Below, piece after piece: positions 10,301 to 16,441 of a stretch of DNA of 64,000 nt. Where the stretch lies: positions 1 through 64,000 of IMG/VR virus record IMGVR_UViG_3300025646_008465. The stretch is one strand, 5' to 3'. Position numbers and translations under genes: made by a program. This stretch comes from a virus. How positions within the stretch are numbered: position 1 is the stretch's first letter; each line of letters opens with the position of its first letter. Below the pieces are notes generated by a model that saw only the letters and a list, made by a program, of their open reading frames with translations, did not search any database and had not been told where the DNA came from.

Positions 10301-11022
10301 TTGCCATCTTGAACACCAAAATTTGTATTTCCTGTATTTTTTCCAAAAAATATCTCAGTACCAGCACCCGGGTCATTACCCCCAATAATAGGACGATAAC
10401 CATCTCCTGAAGCACCTTCATATTTAAAAGTAGCTTCAATACTCATATTATTCCCTAATTCAGCTCTATTTATAGGAACTGCTATGTTGTAATTTGAAGT
10501 TTGGGTACCATTAAAATTTACCCACCCTTTAGAATTAAAACCTATCCCACTCCCTAAAGTTCCATTGTTATCATTACCACTTAAATCAAAAGCAGTACTA
10601 CCACTTTGAGGGTAAGAAGATGGTTGAGAAAAATCTACAGCAAATATTATATTATCAGTTACTGTACCACTTAAAGTCTTATTTAAAATAAAATACTTCC
10701 CAGTAGATTGAACCCACACCAAAGCATCCCAAACATTATCAAATGGAACACTACCTACTCTATCAGGCAAACCATTAACTGTAGCTAAAATATCAGCTGG
10801 TAAAGATGTTTGGGTAGGATAAATTAAAGGTACTCCGTCTCCGTAAGCTTGGATTTTATTATCGGTAATAAAAACATAACCCTCAGCAGGGTTAATCATA
10901 TTATACCAAGTTTTACCCCCACTTGTAGGGATAATAGAAGAGTCGGTAGAGATTGAAACTCTACCGGCTTTTAAACTTCCATTAACAGCAGAGCCAGAAT
11001 TAACAGTAACTAAATTGGACAT
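7345..11022 (-). CDS. Large multi-LamG virion adhesin / tail fibre protein
   Basis: 1225 residues with the shared N-terminal module (about residues 1-125) followed by five LamG-type modules. Their openings are visible as DNIIFAVDFSQPSSYPQ, DNISGSYQAGNLVSYTP, GGVVLELDAANPNSYLS, DSLALDVDFGNTTSYPR and SNLSLHLDAGNVNSFDN. Each contains a variant of TxYDLSGNGNNGTLxNGP and ends in a LSPxEILQNY-type strand. Repeats of this fold build elongated glycan-binding fibres. A late-type motif overlaps the upstream gene's stop at 11041-11052, 19 bases before the ATG. It is the largest of three paralogues, and module number rather than sequence alone separates them. Fold assignment is firm; the receptor is unknown. 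Confidence 0.78.
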   Translation of the reverse strand: MSNLVTVNSGSAVNGSLKAGRVSISTDSSIIPTSGGKTWYNMINPAEGYVFITDNKIQAYGDGVPLIYPTQTSLPADILATVNGLPDRVGSVPFDNVWDALVWVQSTGKYFILNKTLSGTVTDNIIFAVDFSQPSSYPQSGSTAFDLSGNDNNGTLGSGIGFNSKGWVNFNGTQTSNYNIAVPINRAELGNNMSIEATFKYEGASGDGYRPIIGGNDPGAGTEIFFGKNTGNTNFGVQDGNYAGSFVTNYNVFDGEWHHMVYTYDNGTGKIYLDGVLRNSGAFTKANNAEQIYIGAEVQEGYWWNGDISQVKYYTKTLSSPEILQNYYGAPIITDNISGSYQAGNLVSYTPGNGDTYNMAANIISGSLQNGVEYKPDFGGYWKFDGVNDRILFEGSTQNAWILNSSPSWTVNAWVRTPNGSFGSTVNGGYYYGPILSNTNGGPIYSTFQINGGTIAYTHYNGSWLTKYGTTVVNDGNWHLLTWVNSSNSINFYVDGKFDGTGASNISGVGWLDAIGQATSGYFIGDIASLQINQGKAFTASEVSQQYFAEYPRFKSSRDVTKGGVVLELDAANPNSYLSGTTWTDLSGKGNNITLNNGPTYSTANGGTINFDGSDDSGYKNTPSGMNFSSTNAMSAEAWIKYSPNAYDFWFTGNNSGIRYRFGTNSSRYFYWDMGQHVDRNYTGYQVPQNEWVHVVFTGGIESGRIITRVYANGALITTQDEGISSLPNVGEIWVGHGEGQGTHPFNGDIALLKIYNRVLTPQEILSNYTTSAPRYRVQLPRSTTDSLALDVDFGNTTSYPRTGTTVYDRSGNGRNGTAVNGPVWGFTNSGIYDFDGTDDYISFGSSTLQYVYTDPFSLEIWVNPDTLSGFKHLIGVTYASYRLAHSSGTISFRLDANTINTGGGTLTVGEWTHVVATWDPTTQTAKVYKNGSQITSATNTNCDWTHTGTDFRIASSPGENYYFDGKVSNAKVYSKTLSPSEVLENYKSTRSRFGTDGIVTSNLSLHLDAGNVNSFDNSGNTIYDLSGGGNNGTLTNGPVFKNRNGGTISFDGADDVITVPMANLRPTSAITEECWVYIENNTVQVFIGSQYGTSSNNSYAIWLTSTDVLAAGVNIGGSFNYQTKAYTISTNKWYHLAHTYDGTTQRIYANGIQIHSWATSGAITYNTNNTLLAVGNDWNGSGYNVGPGLAVEGNLSITRIYSTALSAAQILQNYNAERNRFGLD

Positions 11023-11040
11023 TCAATTATGGGTTTTACC

Positions 11041-11052
11041 CATAAATATTTA
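11041..11052 (-). promoter_or_regulatory. Late-type motif before the 1225-aa LamG gene
   Basis: AAATATTTATGG, 19 bases before the ATG, overlapping the phosphoribosyltransferase stop. Confidence 0.5.
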
Positions 11053-11556
11053 AAGAGCCAAGATAGATGGGTAGTTTCTGCAATACCCTTTATCATTGTC
11101 CATTCCAAATCCTACCAACCACTCATCATCAATAGTAAATGCGTGGTAAGAAGGTTGTTTAGGAATTGGTGATGTTGCTCTAGTAACTAAAGATACAATT
11201 GAGATTGAAGCTGGGTGTTTAACTTCTAGATAATCAATTACGGCCTGCATAGTATTACCTGTATCGTAGATGTCGTCTACTAAATAAACATGCTTACCTT
11301 TAATGGGTGTCTCTAAGTCTTTAGTGATTTGTATGTCGCCCTGCTTATTTTTGCTTACATACGATTTAACGCGCATAAAATCGCATTCTACGTCGATACT
11401 CATGTTACGCACCAAGTCCGCGTAAAACATAAAGGCCCCGTTTAATAGACCAACCATTACAACAGGTGTGCGGTCTCCGCGATGCTCATCGCTAATTTGT
11501 TTAGCTACAATTTTTGTGCGAATATCAATATCTTTAGCACTAATTAACTCTGTCAT
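11050..11556 (-). CDS. Hypoxanthine-type phosphoribosyltransferase
   Basis: 168 residues with a type I PRTase fold. The PRPP-binding loop VYLVDDIYDTGNT is intact (two Asp followed by DTGxT). The N-terminal MVGLLNGAFMF loop and the C-terminal DDEWLVGFGMD segment match the hypoxanthine/xanthine-guanine phosphoribosyltransferase family in order and spacing. Such enzymes salvage purine bases to IMP or GMP using PRPP. Its ATG overlaps the thioesterase stop by 17 bases. Within a block that also makes 7-deazaguanine, a role in purine salvage to feed DNA synthesis is likely; use of a deazapurine base is a speculative alternative. Length is slightly below bacterial Hpt (about 175-180 residues). Confidence 0.85.
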   Translation of the reverse strand: MTELISAKDIDIRTKIVAKQISDEHRGDRTPVVMVGLLNGAFMFYADLVRNMSIDVECDFMRVKSYVSKNKQGDIQITKDLETPIKGKHVYLVDDIYDTGNTMQAVIDYLEVKHPASISIVSLVTRATSPIPKQPSYHAFTIDDEWLVGFGMDNDKGYCRNYPSILAL

Positions 11557-11935
11557 TGAATTTTTGTTTTACTCTTTCACTAATAGGGATTGGATCATTA
11601 TTCTCATCAATACGAACAAATTTAATCTTTGTCGATAATATAACACTTTGAGAACCAGAATACACGTTATGTGCTCGAGCTTCTAAATAAAGTGTTAAAG
11701 ATGTATTTCCAATTTCAAATACTTCTCCATAAATTTTTAATAACTGGCCTTCCTTAGCTGGTTTTTTGAATAGACATTCATCAATCTTAATCGTGACCAT
11801 TCTAGGGGAATCAGCTACTTCCATCGCTAGAGCAGCTCCAGCAGCATCTAACCAGGCCAAAAGTTTCCCGCCAAATAAATTGGAGTGGAAACCTAGGTCT
11901 GATTTTTTAATAGGGTGTGTACTAATTAGTTGCAA
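11540..11935 (-). CDS. Hotdog-fold acyl-CoA thioesterase (YciA-like)
   Basis: 131 residues matching the hotdog thioesterase pattern. HPIKKSDLGFHSNLFGGKLLAWLD contains the substrate-loop NxFGGxLLxWxD motif seen in YciA/BFIT-type acyl-CoA hydrolases. It is followed by the long hydrophobic helix (AAGAALAMEVA) and the strands MVTIKIDECLFKKPAKEG and TSLTLYLEARA. The catalytic Asp of this group is D31 in the LAWLDAAG segment. It would hydrolyse acyl-CoA and could adjust host membrane or fatty-acid metabolism. The gene is unusual in phages and sits between queE and hpt in one run of genes. Family is clear; the physiological substrate is not. Confidence 0.8.
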   Translation of the reverse strand: MQLISTHPIKKSDLGFHSNLFGGKLLAWLDAAGAALAMEVADSPRMVTIKIDECLFKKPAKEGQLLKIYGEVFEIGNTSLTLYLEARAHNVYSGSQSVILSTKIKFVRIDENNDPIPISERVKQKFNDRVN

Positions 11936-11962
11936 AATACCTTTAGAGTAGAATTTTTTTCA

Positions 11963-12745
11963 TTAAACTTCTCGTTTTGTATCAAAGGCAATGATATGTT
12001 CACGACCAGTAAAATTATAATAATTATCAGTACACCATTGAATTACCATTGGATAAACTCGAATTAATTCCTCTCTATTATCTCCAGGAGGCATAATCCA
12101 AATTTTATTTTTAGGAACACCTAATTCATCAAGGAATGTTTTAATTTCATTCCAAGTTTCAGGATCTTCAATAGGATTGACTACAACCTTCATATGGTAA
12201 TCAGAATGATATTCCATTGATTGTTTAATAGCAGTTGCATTCAAACGCAAGCTATTATGTTTGTCAATCATTTTTTGATCTACAACACTCCCAAGAGGTG
12301 TAGAAACACCAAGTACGGGAACACTGTTGCTAAACTTAGGGCTGAAACTAATAAGCCCAATAGGATAATCTGTTTCCAAGAAGTGAGAACCCTCAGTTTC
12401 AATAGTGATAATAATTTTTCTTTCATTTGCAAAGTGGGTTAGTTCATTTACTAAAGCAGGATGCATAGTTGGAGAACCTCCAGTAAGCATCATTTCCGTA
12501 ATTTCAGGGTGGGCATCGTAAATGTCTACAATGTCCTGAAATGAGTATTTACCTTTTTCAGGGTGAATACTTGTGTACCAAGAATCACACCAACCACCTT
12601 CACCAAAGTAGCAACGGTGAGTACATCCTGTTGTACGTACAGCAACAGTAGGACGTCCTGCCCTACTGCCTTCGGATTGTACGCAAGTATAAAGCTCTAC
12701 AATTGGAAGCTTTTTACTATAGTCTTCAATTCTTTTTAATGCCAT
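11963..12745 (-). CDS. queE: 7-carboxy-7-deazaguanine synthase (QueE, radical SAM)
   Basis: 260-residue radical-SAM enzyme converting 6-carboxytetrahydropterin to 7-carboxy-7-deazaguanine. The N-terminal VELYTCVQSEGSRAGRPTVAVRTTGC stretch is the QueE substrate region, giving the [4Fe-4S] cysteines C41, C45 and C53. The spacing is CX3CX7C rather than the canonical CX3CX2C, the extra five residues being YFGEG. The following CDSWYT matches the CDTxYT of canonical enzymes. The SAM-binding strand is TGGSPTMHP, where most QueE proteins have TGGEP. Distal FSPKFSNS, MKVVV and WIMPPG segments fit the family. It directly follows queD (2-base gap). Together with folE, queD and queC it provides the preQ0 route. 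Confidence 0.9.
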   Translation of the reverse strand: MALKRIEDYSKKLPIVELYTCVQSEGSRAGRPTVAVRTTGCTHRCYFGEGGWCDSWYTSIHPEKGKYSFQDIVDIYDAHPEITEMMLTGGSPTMHPALVNELTHFANERKIIITIETEGSHFLETDYPIGLISFSPKFSNSVPVLGVSTPLGSVVDQKMIDKHNSLRLNATAIKQSMEYHSDYHMKVVVNPIEDPETWNEIKTFLDELGVPKNKIWIMPPGDNREELIRVYPMVIQWCTDNYYNFTGREHIIAFDTKREV

Positions 12746-12747
12746 AA

Positions 12748-13212
12748 TTAATTTTTATAAATTGCGCTGTTGCGTCCGTGTTCCATAAATTCAACTTGAA
12801 CTATTTTTACACGACCATCAGTTTCTTCTTCAATAAACGTATTAAGTTTATCATAAACATATTTAGCAAACTGCTCAGCTCCAACAGCTGGGAGTACTCT
12901 TACTTGGGCTAAGCCATGATCCCCCATAGCTTTCCAACCATTTAGGTAAGGATCATCTTCAGCAACTACTAAAGTATGGTCAAACATATAATCCATCCAT
13001 TCTTTAGGATTCATACCATCAATAGTTCCTTTAGCACGTTTCATACCTCCAAAGTCCCAAACCCAATTACGTTCATCGAGTTCACCTTCGAACCATACTT
13101 TAAAACTTACTCCGTAACCATGAAGAAATCTACAATGTGTTCCTTCGGCTCTCCACTGACGGAATACACAACTAAAACCGTCAAATACTTTTGTTGATTG
13201 AAATTTACTCAT
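12748..13212 (-). CDS. queD: 6-carboxytetrahydropterin synthase (QueD/PTPS family)
   Basis: 154 residues of the PTPS/QueD T-fold family, converting dihydroneopterin triphosphate to 6-carboxytetrahydropterin. The catalytic Cys motif THCRFLHGYG is present (C27, H31). WVWDFGGMK matches the VxDFxxLK strand, FDHTLVV the catalytic Asp-His, and a late Glu lies in VEFMEHG. The zinc site is atypical: the first His of canonical enzymes (AAHxL) is replaced by VFRQW, and HGH becomes HGY. I recall a QueD subgroup in proteobacteria with the same FRQW...HCRFLHGY signature, so this is probably a natural variant, possibly using H26. It overlaps the thioredoxin gene by 8 bases. Confidence 0.88.
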   Translation of the reverse strand: MSKFQSTKVFDGFSCVFRQWRAEGTHCRFLHGYGVSFKVWFEGELDERNWVWDFGGMKRAKGTIDGMNPKEWMDYMFDHTLVVAEDDPYLNGWKAMGDHGLAQVRVLPAVGAEQFAKYVYDKLNTFIEEETDGRVKIVQVEFMEHGRNSAIYKN

Positions 13213-13450
13213 TAATAAAACTAATTACGTCGTTATAACTTCTATTTCCACTAAATCTACGAACTTCTTGCCCGTTTTCCACGAGTACTACTGTGGGGAT
13301 ATTTCGAATTCCAAATTGGGTAGTTAAACTAGGTTCATTATCGATGTTAACCTTAGTTACTGAGATTTGTTCTGATACCCTTTTCATTGTAGGGCCTAGT
13401 GCTTTACAAGGCATACACCAATCTGCACTAAAATAGTAAATTTGTTTCAT
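13205..13450 (-). CDS. Thioredoxin-like protein (glutaredoxin-sized)
   Basis: 81-residue thioredoxin-fold protein with active site WCMPCK near residue 11, the cis-proline region IRNIPTVVL and the terminal GNRSYNDVISFI helix. It is shorter than bacterial Trx (about 105 residues) and closer to phage thioredoxins. It probably supplies electrons to the phage ribonucleotide reductase (NrdA C-terminal CVSC at the end of 25971-27680) or another thiol enzyme. The start overlaps the upstream 66-residue ORF by four bases (ATGA). The whole downstream run (thioredoxin, queD, queE, thioesterase, hpt) can be read from the promoter at 13678-13710. Confidence 0.88.
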   Translation of the reverse strand: MKQIYYFSADWCMPCKALGPTMKRVSEQISVTKVNIDNEPSLTTQFGIRNIPTVVLVENGQEVRRFSGNRSYNDVISFINE

Positions 13451-13647
13451 AATTCTGATTCTTTAATTAATTCTGTTCCGTGTTCACGGAGCAACATTTT
13501 TGTGTTTTCCATAAATAATGGTTTAGCTTCAGACCAATCATCTGAATATTCAGGGTAACCACTTTTTAATCCAATAAATGCTCTACCATTTTTATCAACA
13601 ACAACATATGTTTCAGGTTGAATTGGTTTGTGGCGTTTTCTTATCAT
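13447..13647 (-). CDS. Small hypothetical protein (66 aa)
   Basis: Begins MIRKRHKPIQPETYVVVDKN and is basic at the N terminus and acidic at the C terminus, with a central YVVVDKNGRAFIGLKSGYPEY strand pair. No transmembrane segment, catalytic motif or recognised family. It is the first gene after the promoter at 13678-13710 and overlaps thioredoxin by four bases, so its stoichiometry is likely tied to that protein. The upstream gene end overlaps its start by four bases. Confidence 0.65.
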   Translation of the reverse strand: MIRKRHKPIQPETYVVVDKNGRAFIGLKSGYPEYSDDWSEAKPLFMENTKMLLREHGTELIKESEL

Positions 13648-14012
13648 ACTAGTTCTTCTATAATTCCAATAATTTCACTAAATATAAGAATAATTGTTGC
13701 GGCTACCAAATTAAATGGGATAAGTGCGTATCCTAAGATACGCACACCCGATTTAATAAAACTTACATAACGATGCCATTTTTGGTTAGGCATATGTTTA
13801 AACTGAATGTCTTTATGAGGTTCTTGCCACATTGTAGTTTGACCATTTGTGCTTGTAGTATTCCATGTTTTAATACTATCGTCGTGGTTATAATTTTTAC
13901 GTTGTTCCATTAATTTCTGATGTAATTCCCAATTAATAATACTATTGTCGTGGTTATATTTATCATTTTTCCAGTAAGTGCCTCTACGAGCTTCTGTAAT
14001 TCCATCACTCAT
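13644..14012 (-). CDS. Tail-anchored membrane protein, unknown function (122 aa)
   Basis: The start is placed at the ATG at 14012, which overlaps the queC stop by 8 bases. A longer ORF from 14081 would read deep into queC and is less likely. The soluble N-terminal part (about 80 residues) contains an internal imperfect repeat: YNHDNSIINW and YNHDDSIKTW, about 25 residues apart. The C-terminal 40 residues hold one long or two short hydrophobic segments (ILGYALIPFNLVAATIILIF), so the protein is likely anchored in the inner membrane. A Bacteroidota-type promoter lies inside its 3' end (13678-13710). No family recognised. Confidence 0.6.
   Translation of the reverse strand: MSDGITEARRGTYWKNDKYNHDNSIINWELHQKLMEQRKNYNHDDSIKTWNTTSTNGQTTMWQEPHKDIQFKHMPNQKWHRYVSFIKSGVRILGYALIPFNLVAATIILIFSEIIGIIEELV
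13678..13710 (-). promoter_or_regulatory. Bacteroidota-type promoter before the 66-aa ORF / thioredoxin / queD / queE unit
   Basis: TTTG (13707-13710) and TATATTTAG (13678-13686) with the same 20-base spacer. It lies inside the 3' end of the tail-anchored protein gene, 31 bases before the next start. Confidence 0.75.
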
Positions 14013-14859
14013 GGCTAGCAAGTACTTTAGATACGTGTTCAACAACTGTTTCCCAACGTACAGGACCTGTCTCGTCTGCATAAAGTACAGGATCAGGGCG
14101 TCCTAATTTTAGAAAAGCTTCTACACGTTCAACTGATGATGCTGATTTGTAATCACTATACCAAGAATAAGCATTGGTTTCGGGGCGATGGTAAACTTTA
14201 ATTGGTTTGTAAGAGGTGTTTGTACGTGAATAAACCTCATCAAAATCAATTTCTAAATAATCACATAACCATTCTCCATCTTGTAGGATAGTAAATTTAT
14301 CACCATCTAAATAAGGAGTATAAATATGAACTCGTTCTGAACCCCAATTGCCTTCGCGGAATGCTTCAAAATCCAAATCGCGGAATTCTTGACGGCAATC
14401 TGGATAAATTGCGTGATCACCAGCATGAATTCCCATCGCAATTACTGTGTTTTCTCCTGTTTTATCTGCGATTGAAAGTGCTACTGCCTGGATGATTGAA
14501 GCAAATATTTTGTTGCGGTTAGGGACAACAGTTGCTTTCATATTTTCTTCAGCATAGTGTCCTTCAGGTACATCATCTCCACCTTCTACCAAAGCAGAAT
14601 TCAGTAGGTCTGTTAAACCATCTAATTTGATTACTCGATAGCGAACATCATAACCACTAACTTTTAAATAGTTAACTAGTTCTTGAGCGCGCTCTAATTC
14701 AACTCGGTGTTTTTGTCCGTAATCAAAAGACAAAGCCGTTACTGTTTCAAATTCCTTGATACATTTAAGTAACAAAGTACTCGAATCCATACCACCTGAA
14801 AGTGATACTACTGCGTGTTTCGCATTTAATTTACCTAATTGGTTGTCTGTAAATAACAT
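14005..14859 (-). CDS. queC: QueC-like 7-cyano-7-deazaguanine synthase lacking zinc cysteines
   Basis: 284-residue PP-loop ATPase. The SGGMDSSTLL loop (residues 21-30), FDYGQKHRVEL and VPNRNKIFASI are all characteristic QueC segments, as are GDHAIYPDCRQEF and the late VERVEAFLKLGRPDP. Canonical QueC carries four zinc cysteines around the SCY...CGxCxxC region. Here the corresponding stretch (residues 211-249) reads TNTSYKPI and YKSASSVERVEAF with no Cys at all; I checked this against the DNA. The protein is also longer than typical (about 220-230), with about 25 extra C-terminal residues. It would convert 7-carboxy-7-deazaguanine to preQ0 using ATP and ammonia. The metal site is either dispensable here or the activity has changed, for example stopping at the amide. 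Neighbours queD, queE and a TGT-like gene support a DNA-modification role. Confidence 0.85.
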   Translation of the reverse strand: MLFTDNQLGKLNAKHAVVSLSGGMDSSTLLLKCIKEFETVTALSFDYGQKHRVELERAQELVNYLKVSGYDVRYRVIKLDGLTDLLNSALVEGGDDVPEGHYAEENMKATVVPNRNKIFASIIQAVALSIADKTGENTVIAMGIHAGDHAIYPDCRQEFRDLDFEAFREGNWGSERVHIYTPYLDGDKFTILQDGEWLCDYLEIDFDEVYSRTNTSYKPIKVYHRPETNAYSWYSDYKSASSVERVEAFLKLGRPDPVLYADETGPVRWETVVEHVSKVLASHE

Positions 14860-14892
14860 AAATTTAAAATATTAAATGAGCCAGGTATTTTA

Positions 14893-14911
14893 GAGCGTAT
14901 AGGCTTACGCT
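14893..14911 (-). other. Small hairpin after the YubB-like gene
   Basis: AGCGTA/TACGCT with a six-base loop, overlapping the gene's end and 34 bases before queC. No T tract, so terminator function is doubtful. Confidence 0.3.
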
Positions 14912-15405
14912 ATATTTAATTTTCTTTCTAGTCGTGCAAATTCTGGGTCAATAACATCATCCCAATACCATTCACCTTCATAATCATCTTCTGACTCGGG
15001 TTCAGTTTCTAAAGTCAAGTATTGACCAGCATCTGTAATTTTAATAACACCAATAGGGTCATATGCTTCATCCCAGTAACGTGCTGTAAATATAATATCA
15101 GGATCAATAGCAACCAACTGTCGGTGCATTTCTTTTAGCATATCTGAGGGAGGATACCAAGCTGATTCTAAACTAAATTCAAATGTATTATCGTCTGATT
15201 GGTAATCTTCATATTTTTTTACCCATTTAGATCCTACTCGATCGATAAAGTTTTCAGCTTCAGCACCAAAAACATCTATAATATGGGGAGTATCTTGGGT
15301 GTTAGGGTATTCTTGGTCATTACAGTTTTCGTAACGACTTACAAAGTAATCAATAGCAGCGGTTGTGCCACTAATCTTAACTTCTGTTCTACAAATATTT
15401 GCCAT
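14905..15405 (-). CDS. YubB-like ferredoxin-fold protein
   Basis: 166 residues beginning MANICRTEVKISGTTAAIDYF. It has a recurring strand-helix pattern and the segment ESAWYPPSDMLKEMHRQL, which resembles the central WxPP motif of the YubB/Api92 ferredoxin-like family often found on plasmids and phages. The C-terminal third is very acidic (EPESEDDYEGEWYWDD), possibly nucleic-acid mimicking. No catalytic residues are known for the family. It lies between queC and the small SSB-tip protein in the 7-deazaguanine block. Family call is tentative. Confidence 0.55.
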   Translation of the reverse strand: MANICRTEVKISGTTAAIDYFVSRYENCNDQEYPNTQDTPHIIDVFGAEAENFIDRVGSKWVKKYEDYQSDDNTFEFSLESAWYPPSDMLKEMHRQLVAIDPDIIFTARYWDEAYDPIGVIKITDAGQYLTLETEPESEDDYEGEWYWDDVIDPEFARLERKLNIA

Positions 15406-15416
15406 TGTTTTATTTA

Positions 15417-15656
15417 TTAAAAGGGTAAATCATCATCATCCCAATCTGATTGAATATTTCCTGATTGTTTAGCTTGGAAATATTCATCTAAAAAAGGTTT
15501 TGGATACATCATTACTTTTCCTGTGTATCTAGGGTTTGAAATTTCTTTGGTTTCAAATCCAACTTTTGCGTGAGCAGCTGCTTCAGCTACTTGTTTACCT
15601 AGATTTTCACCAGCGGCATGTCCTAGGTAATCGTATAAACTTAACATTTCATTCAT
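15417..15656 (-). CDS. Small protein with SSB-like acidic C-terminal tip (79 aa)
   Basis: 79 residues with an N-terminal helix region (LYDYLGHAAGENLGKQV), a short beta segment (NPRYTGKVMMYPKPFLDEYF) and a C terminus ending DWDDDDLPF. The last residues mimic the bacterial SSB tip (DDDIPF), the docking peptide for PriA, RecO, RecG, ExoI and others. The phage's own gp32-like SSB (32191-33030) ends in the same DDDLPF. The gene overlaps the DpdA-like gene by four bases. It might recruit a replication or repair partner to the modification enzymes or compete with SSB; both are inferences. No named family. Confidence 0.6.
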   Translation of the reverse strand: MNEMLSLYDYLGHAAGENLGKQVAEAAAHAKVGFETKEISNPRYTGKVMMYPKPFLDEYFQAKQSGNIQSDWDDDDLPF

Positions 15657-16441
15657 AACTCGTTAATTTCTCTAAATTTATTTAAATTGTGGGTAAGTAA
15701 TTCATAATCAACTTGATCACCAAGCATATACAAATAATCATTCATATTTGCTTTTGGTTTTTCAGTTAATCCTGAGTTTGTGTATCGAATACCTTCTAAA
15801 GCCGCCATTACTGGGTTTGAAGTATCGATTGATTCAATGAATTTGTATTCTCTATACCAACCAAATTCTTGGGGTACAGCACAACCAAGTAAATGTACTC
15901 GGTCATTATCGTGAATAACTTTAGTTTTATATAAAGCAGCAATCACTGATAAGCGACCTAATGCTTTACCTAAAGCTTTATTTGGGTGAGGAACAACATC
16001 GTTATAGTAAGATGCTCCATATGAAAAAGCAATTTTTTGATAACCTAAATCTCGATAGGTTTGATAGCAAACTGAGGCTTCATGAATAGTTTGTGCTTGA
16101 ACTACTGCTACTTTAGTAGTATTTTTAGGCATAATAACCTTTGACCAAGATCTAGCATTTACAATAGATGATGTTTTATCTTCCCAAACATCAGGAACAA
16201 TAAATTCATCAGGTTCCAATTCATTAACCCAATACATCAAACGATCTGAGTTATAAGCATGGCCTAACTCGTGAAGTGAGTTATCCATAATAATATAACG
16301 ACCTGCTGCTTTAGCCCTACGAAAATATTCTAGATATTCAGGTTCTGAATCGAATAAATGGGGGAGGGCATAATCATAATCGTTGAAATGGATGCTATCA
16401 TCTAGCAAACATAGGGGGGTTTCATGACTTACTTTTACCAT
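15653..16441 (-). CDS. TGT-fold 7-deazaguanine DNA transglycosylase-like protein (DpdA-like)
   Basis: 262-residue protein with tRNA-guanine transglycosylase-like landmarks. YIIMDNSLHELG (D53) sits where TGT has its DSGGFQ base-recognition loop. VHLLGCAVPQE (182-192) aligns with the YLMGVGxP strand, and ESIDTSNPVMA places D206 where TGT has its nucleophilic Asp. Phage DpdA proteins of this superfamily exchange guanine in DNA for preQ0 or derivatives, protecting the genome from restriction. The zinc-binding CxC...C...H cluster of tRNA TGT is absent, as expected for a DNA enzyme of this group. It has its own promoter at 16458-16490 and precedes queC, queD and queE in the same transcriptional direction. 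Alternative: a distant TIM-barrel relative with another substrate. Confidence 0.75.
   Translation of the reverse strand: MVKVSHETPLCLLDDSIHFNDYDYALPHLFDSEPEYLEYFRRAKAAGRYIIMDNSLHELGHAYNSDRLMYWVNELEPDEFIVPDVWEDKTSSIVNARSWSKVIMPKNTTKVAVVQAQTIHEASVCYQTYRDLGYQKIAFSYGASYYNDVVPHPNKALGKALGRLSVIAALYKTKVIHDNDRVHLLGCAVPQEFGWYREYKFIESIDTSNPVMAALEGIRYTNSGLTEKPKANMNDYLYMLGDQVDYELLTHNLNKFREINEL

Noticed and set aside
10203-10439. Minus-strand ORF of 78 codons inside the large LamG gene
   Set aside because: It is in another frame of a clearly coding LamG module and has low-complexity composition.
14012-14081. Longer start of the tail-anchored protein within queC
   Set aside because: It would overlap queC by 77 bases in another frame. 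The ATG at 14012 gives a normal 8-base overlap.
15653-16441. Assigning the TGT-like protein as a tRNA queuosine transglycosylase
   Set aside because: It is much shorter than bacterial Tgt (about 370 residues) and lacks the CxC...C...H zinc cluster needed for tRNA binding.
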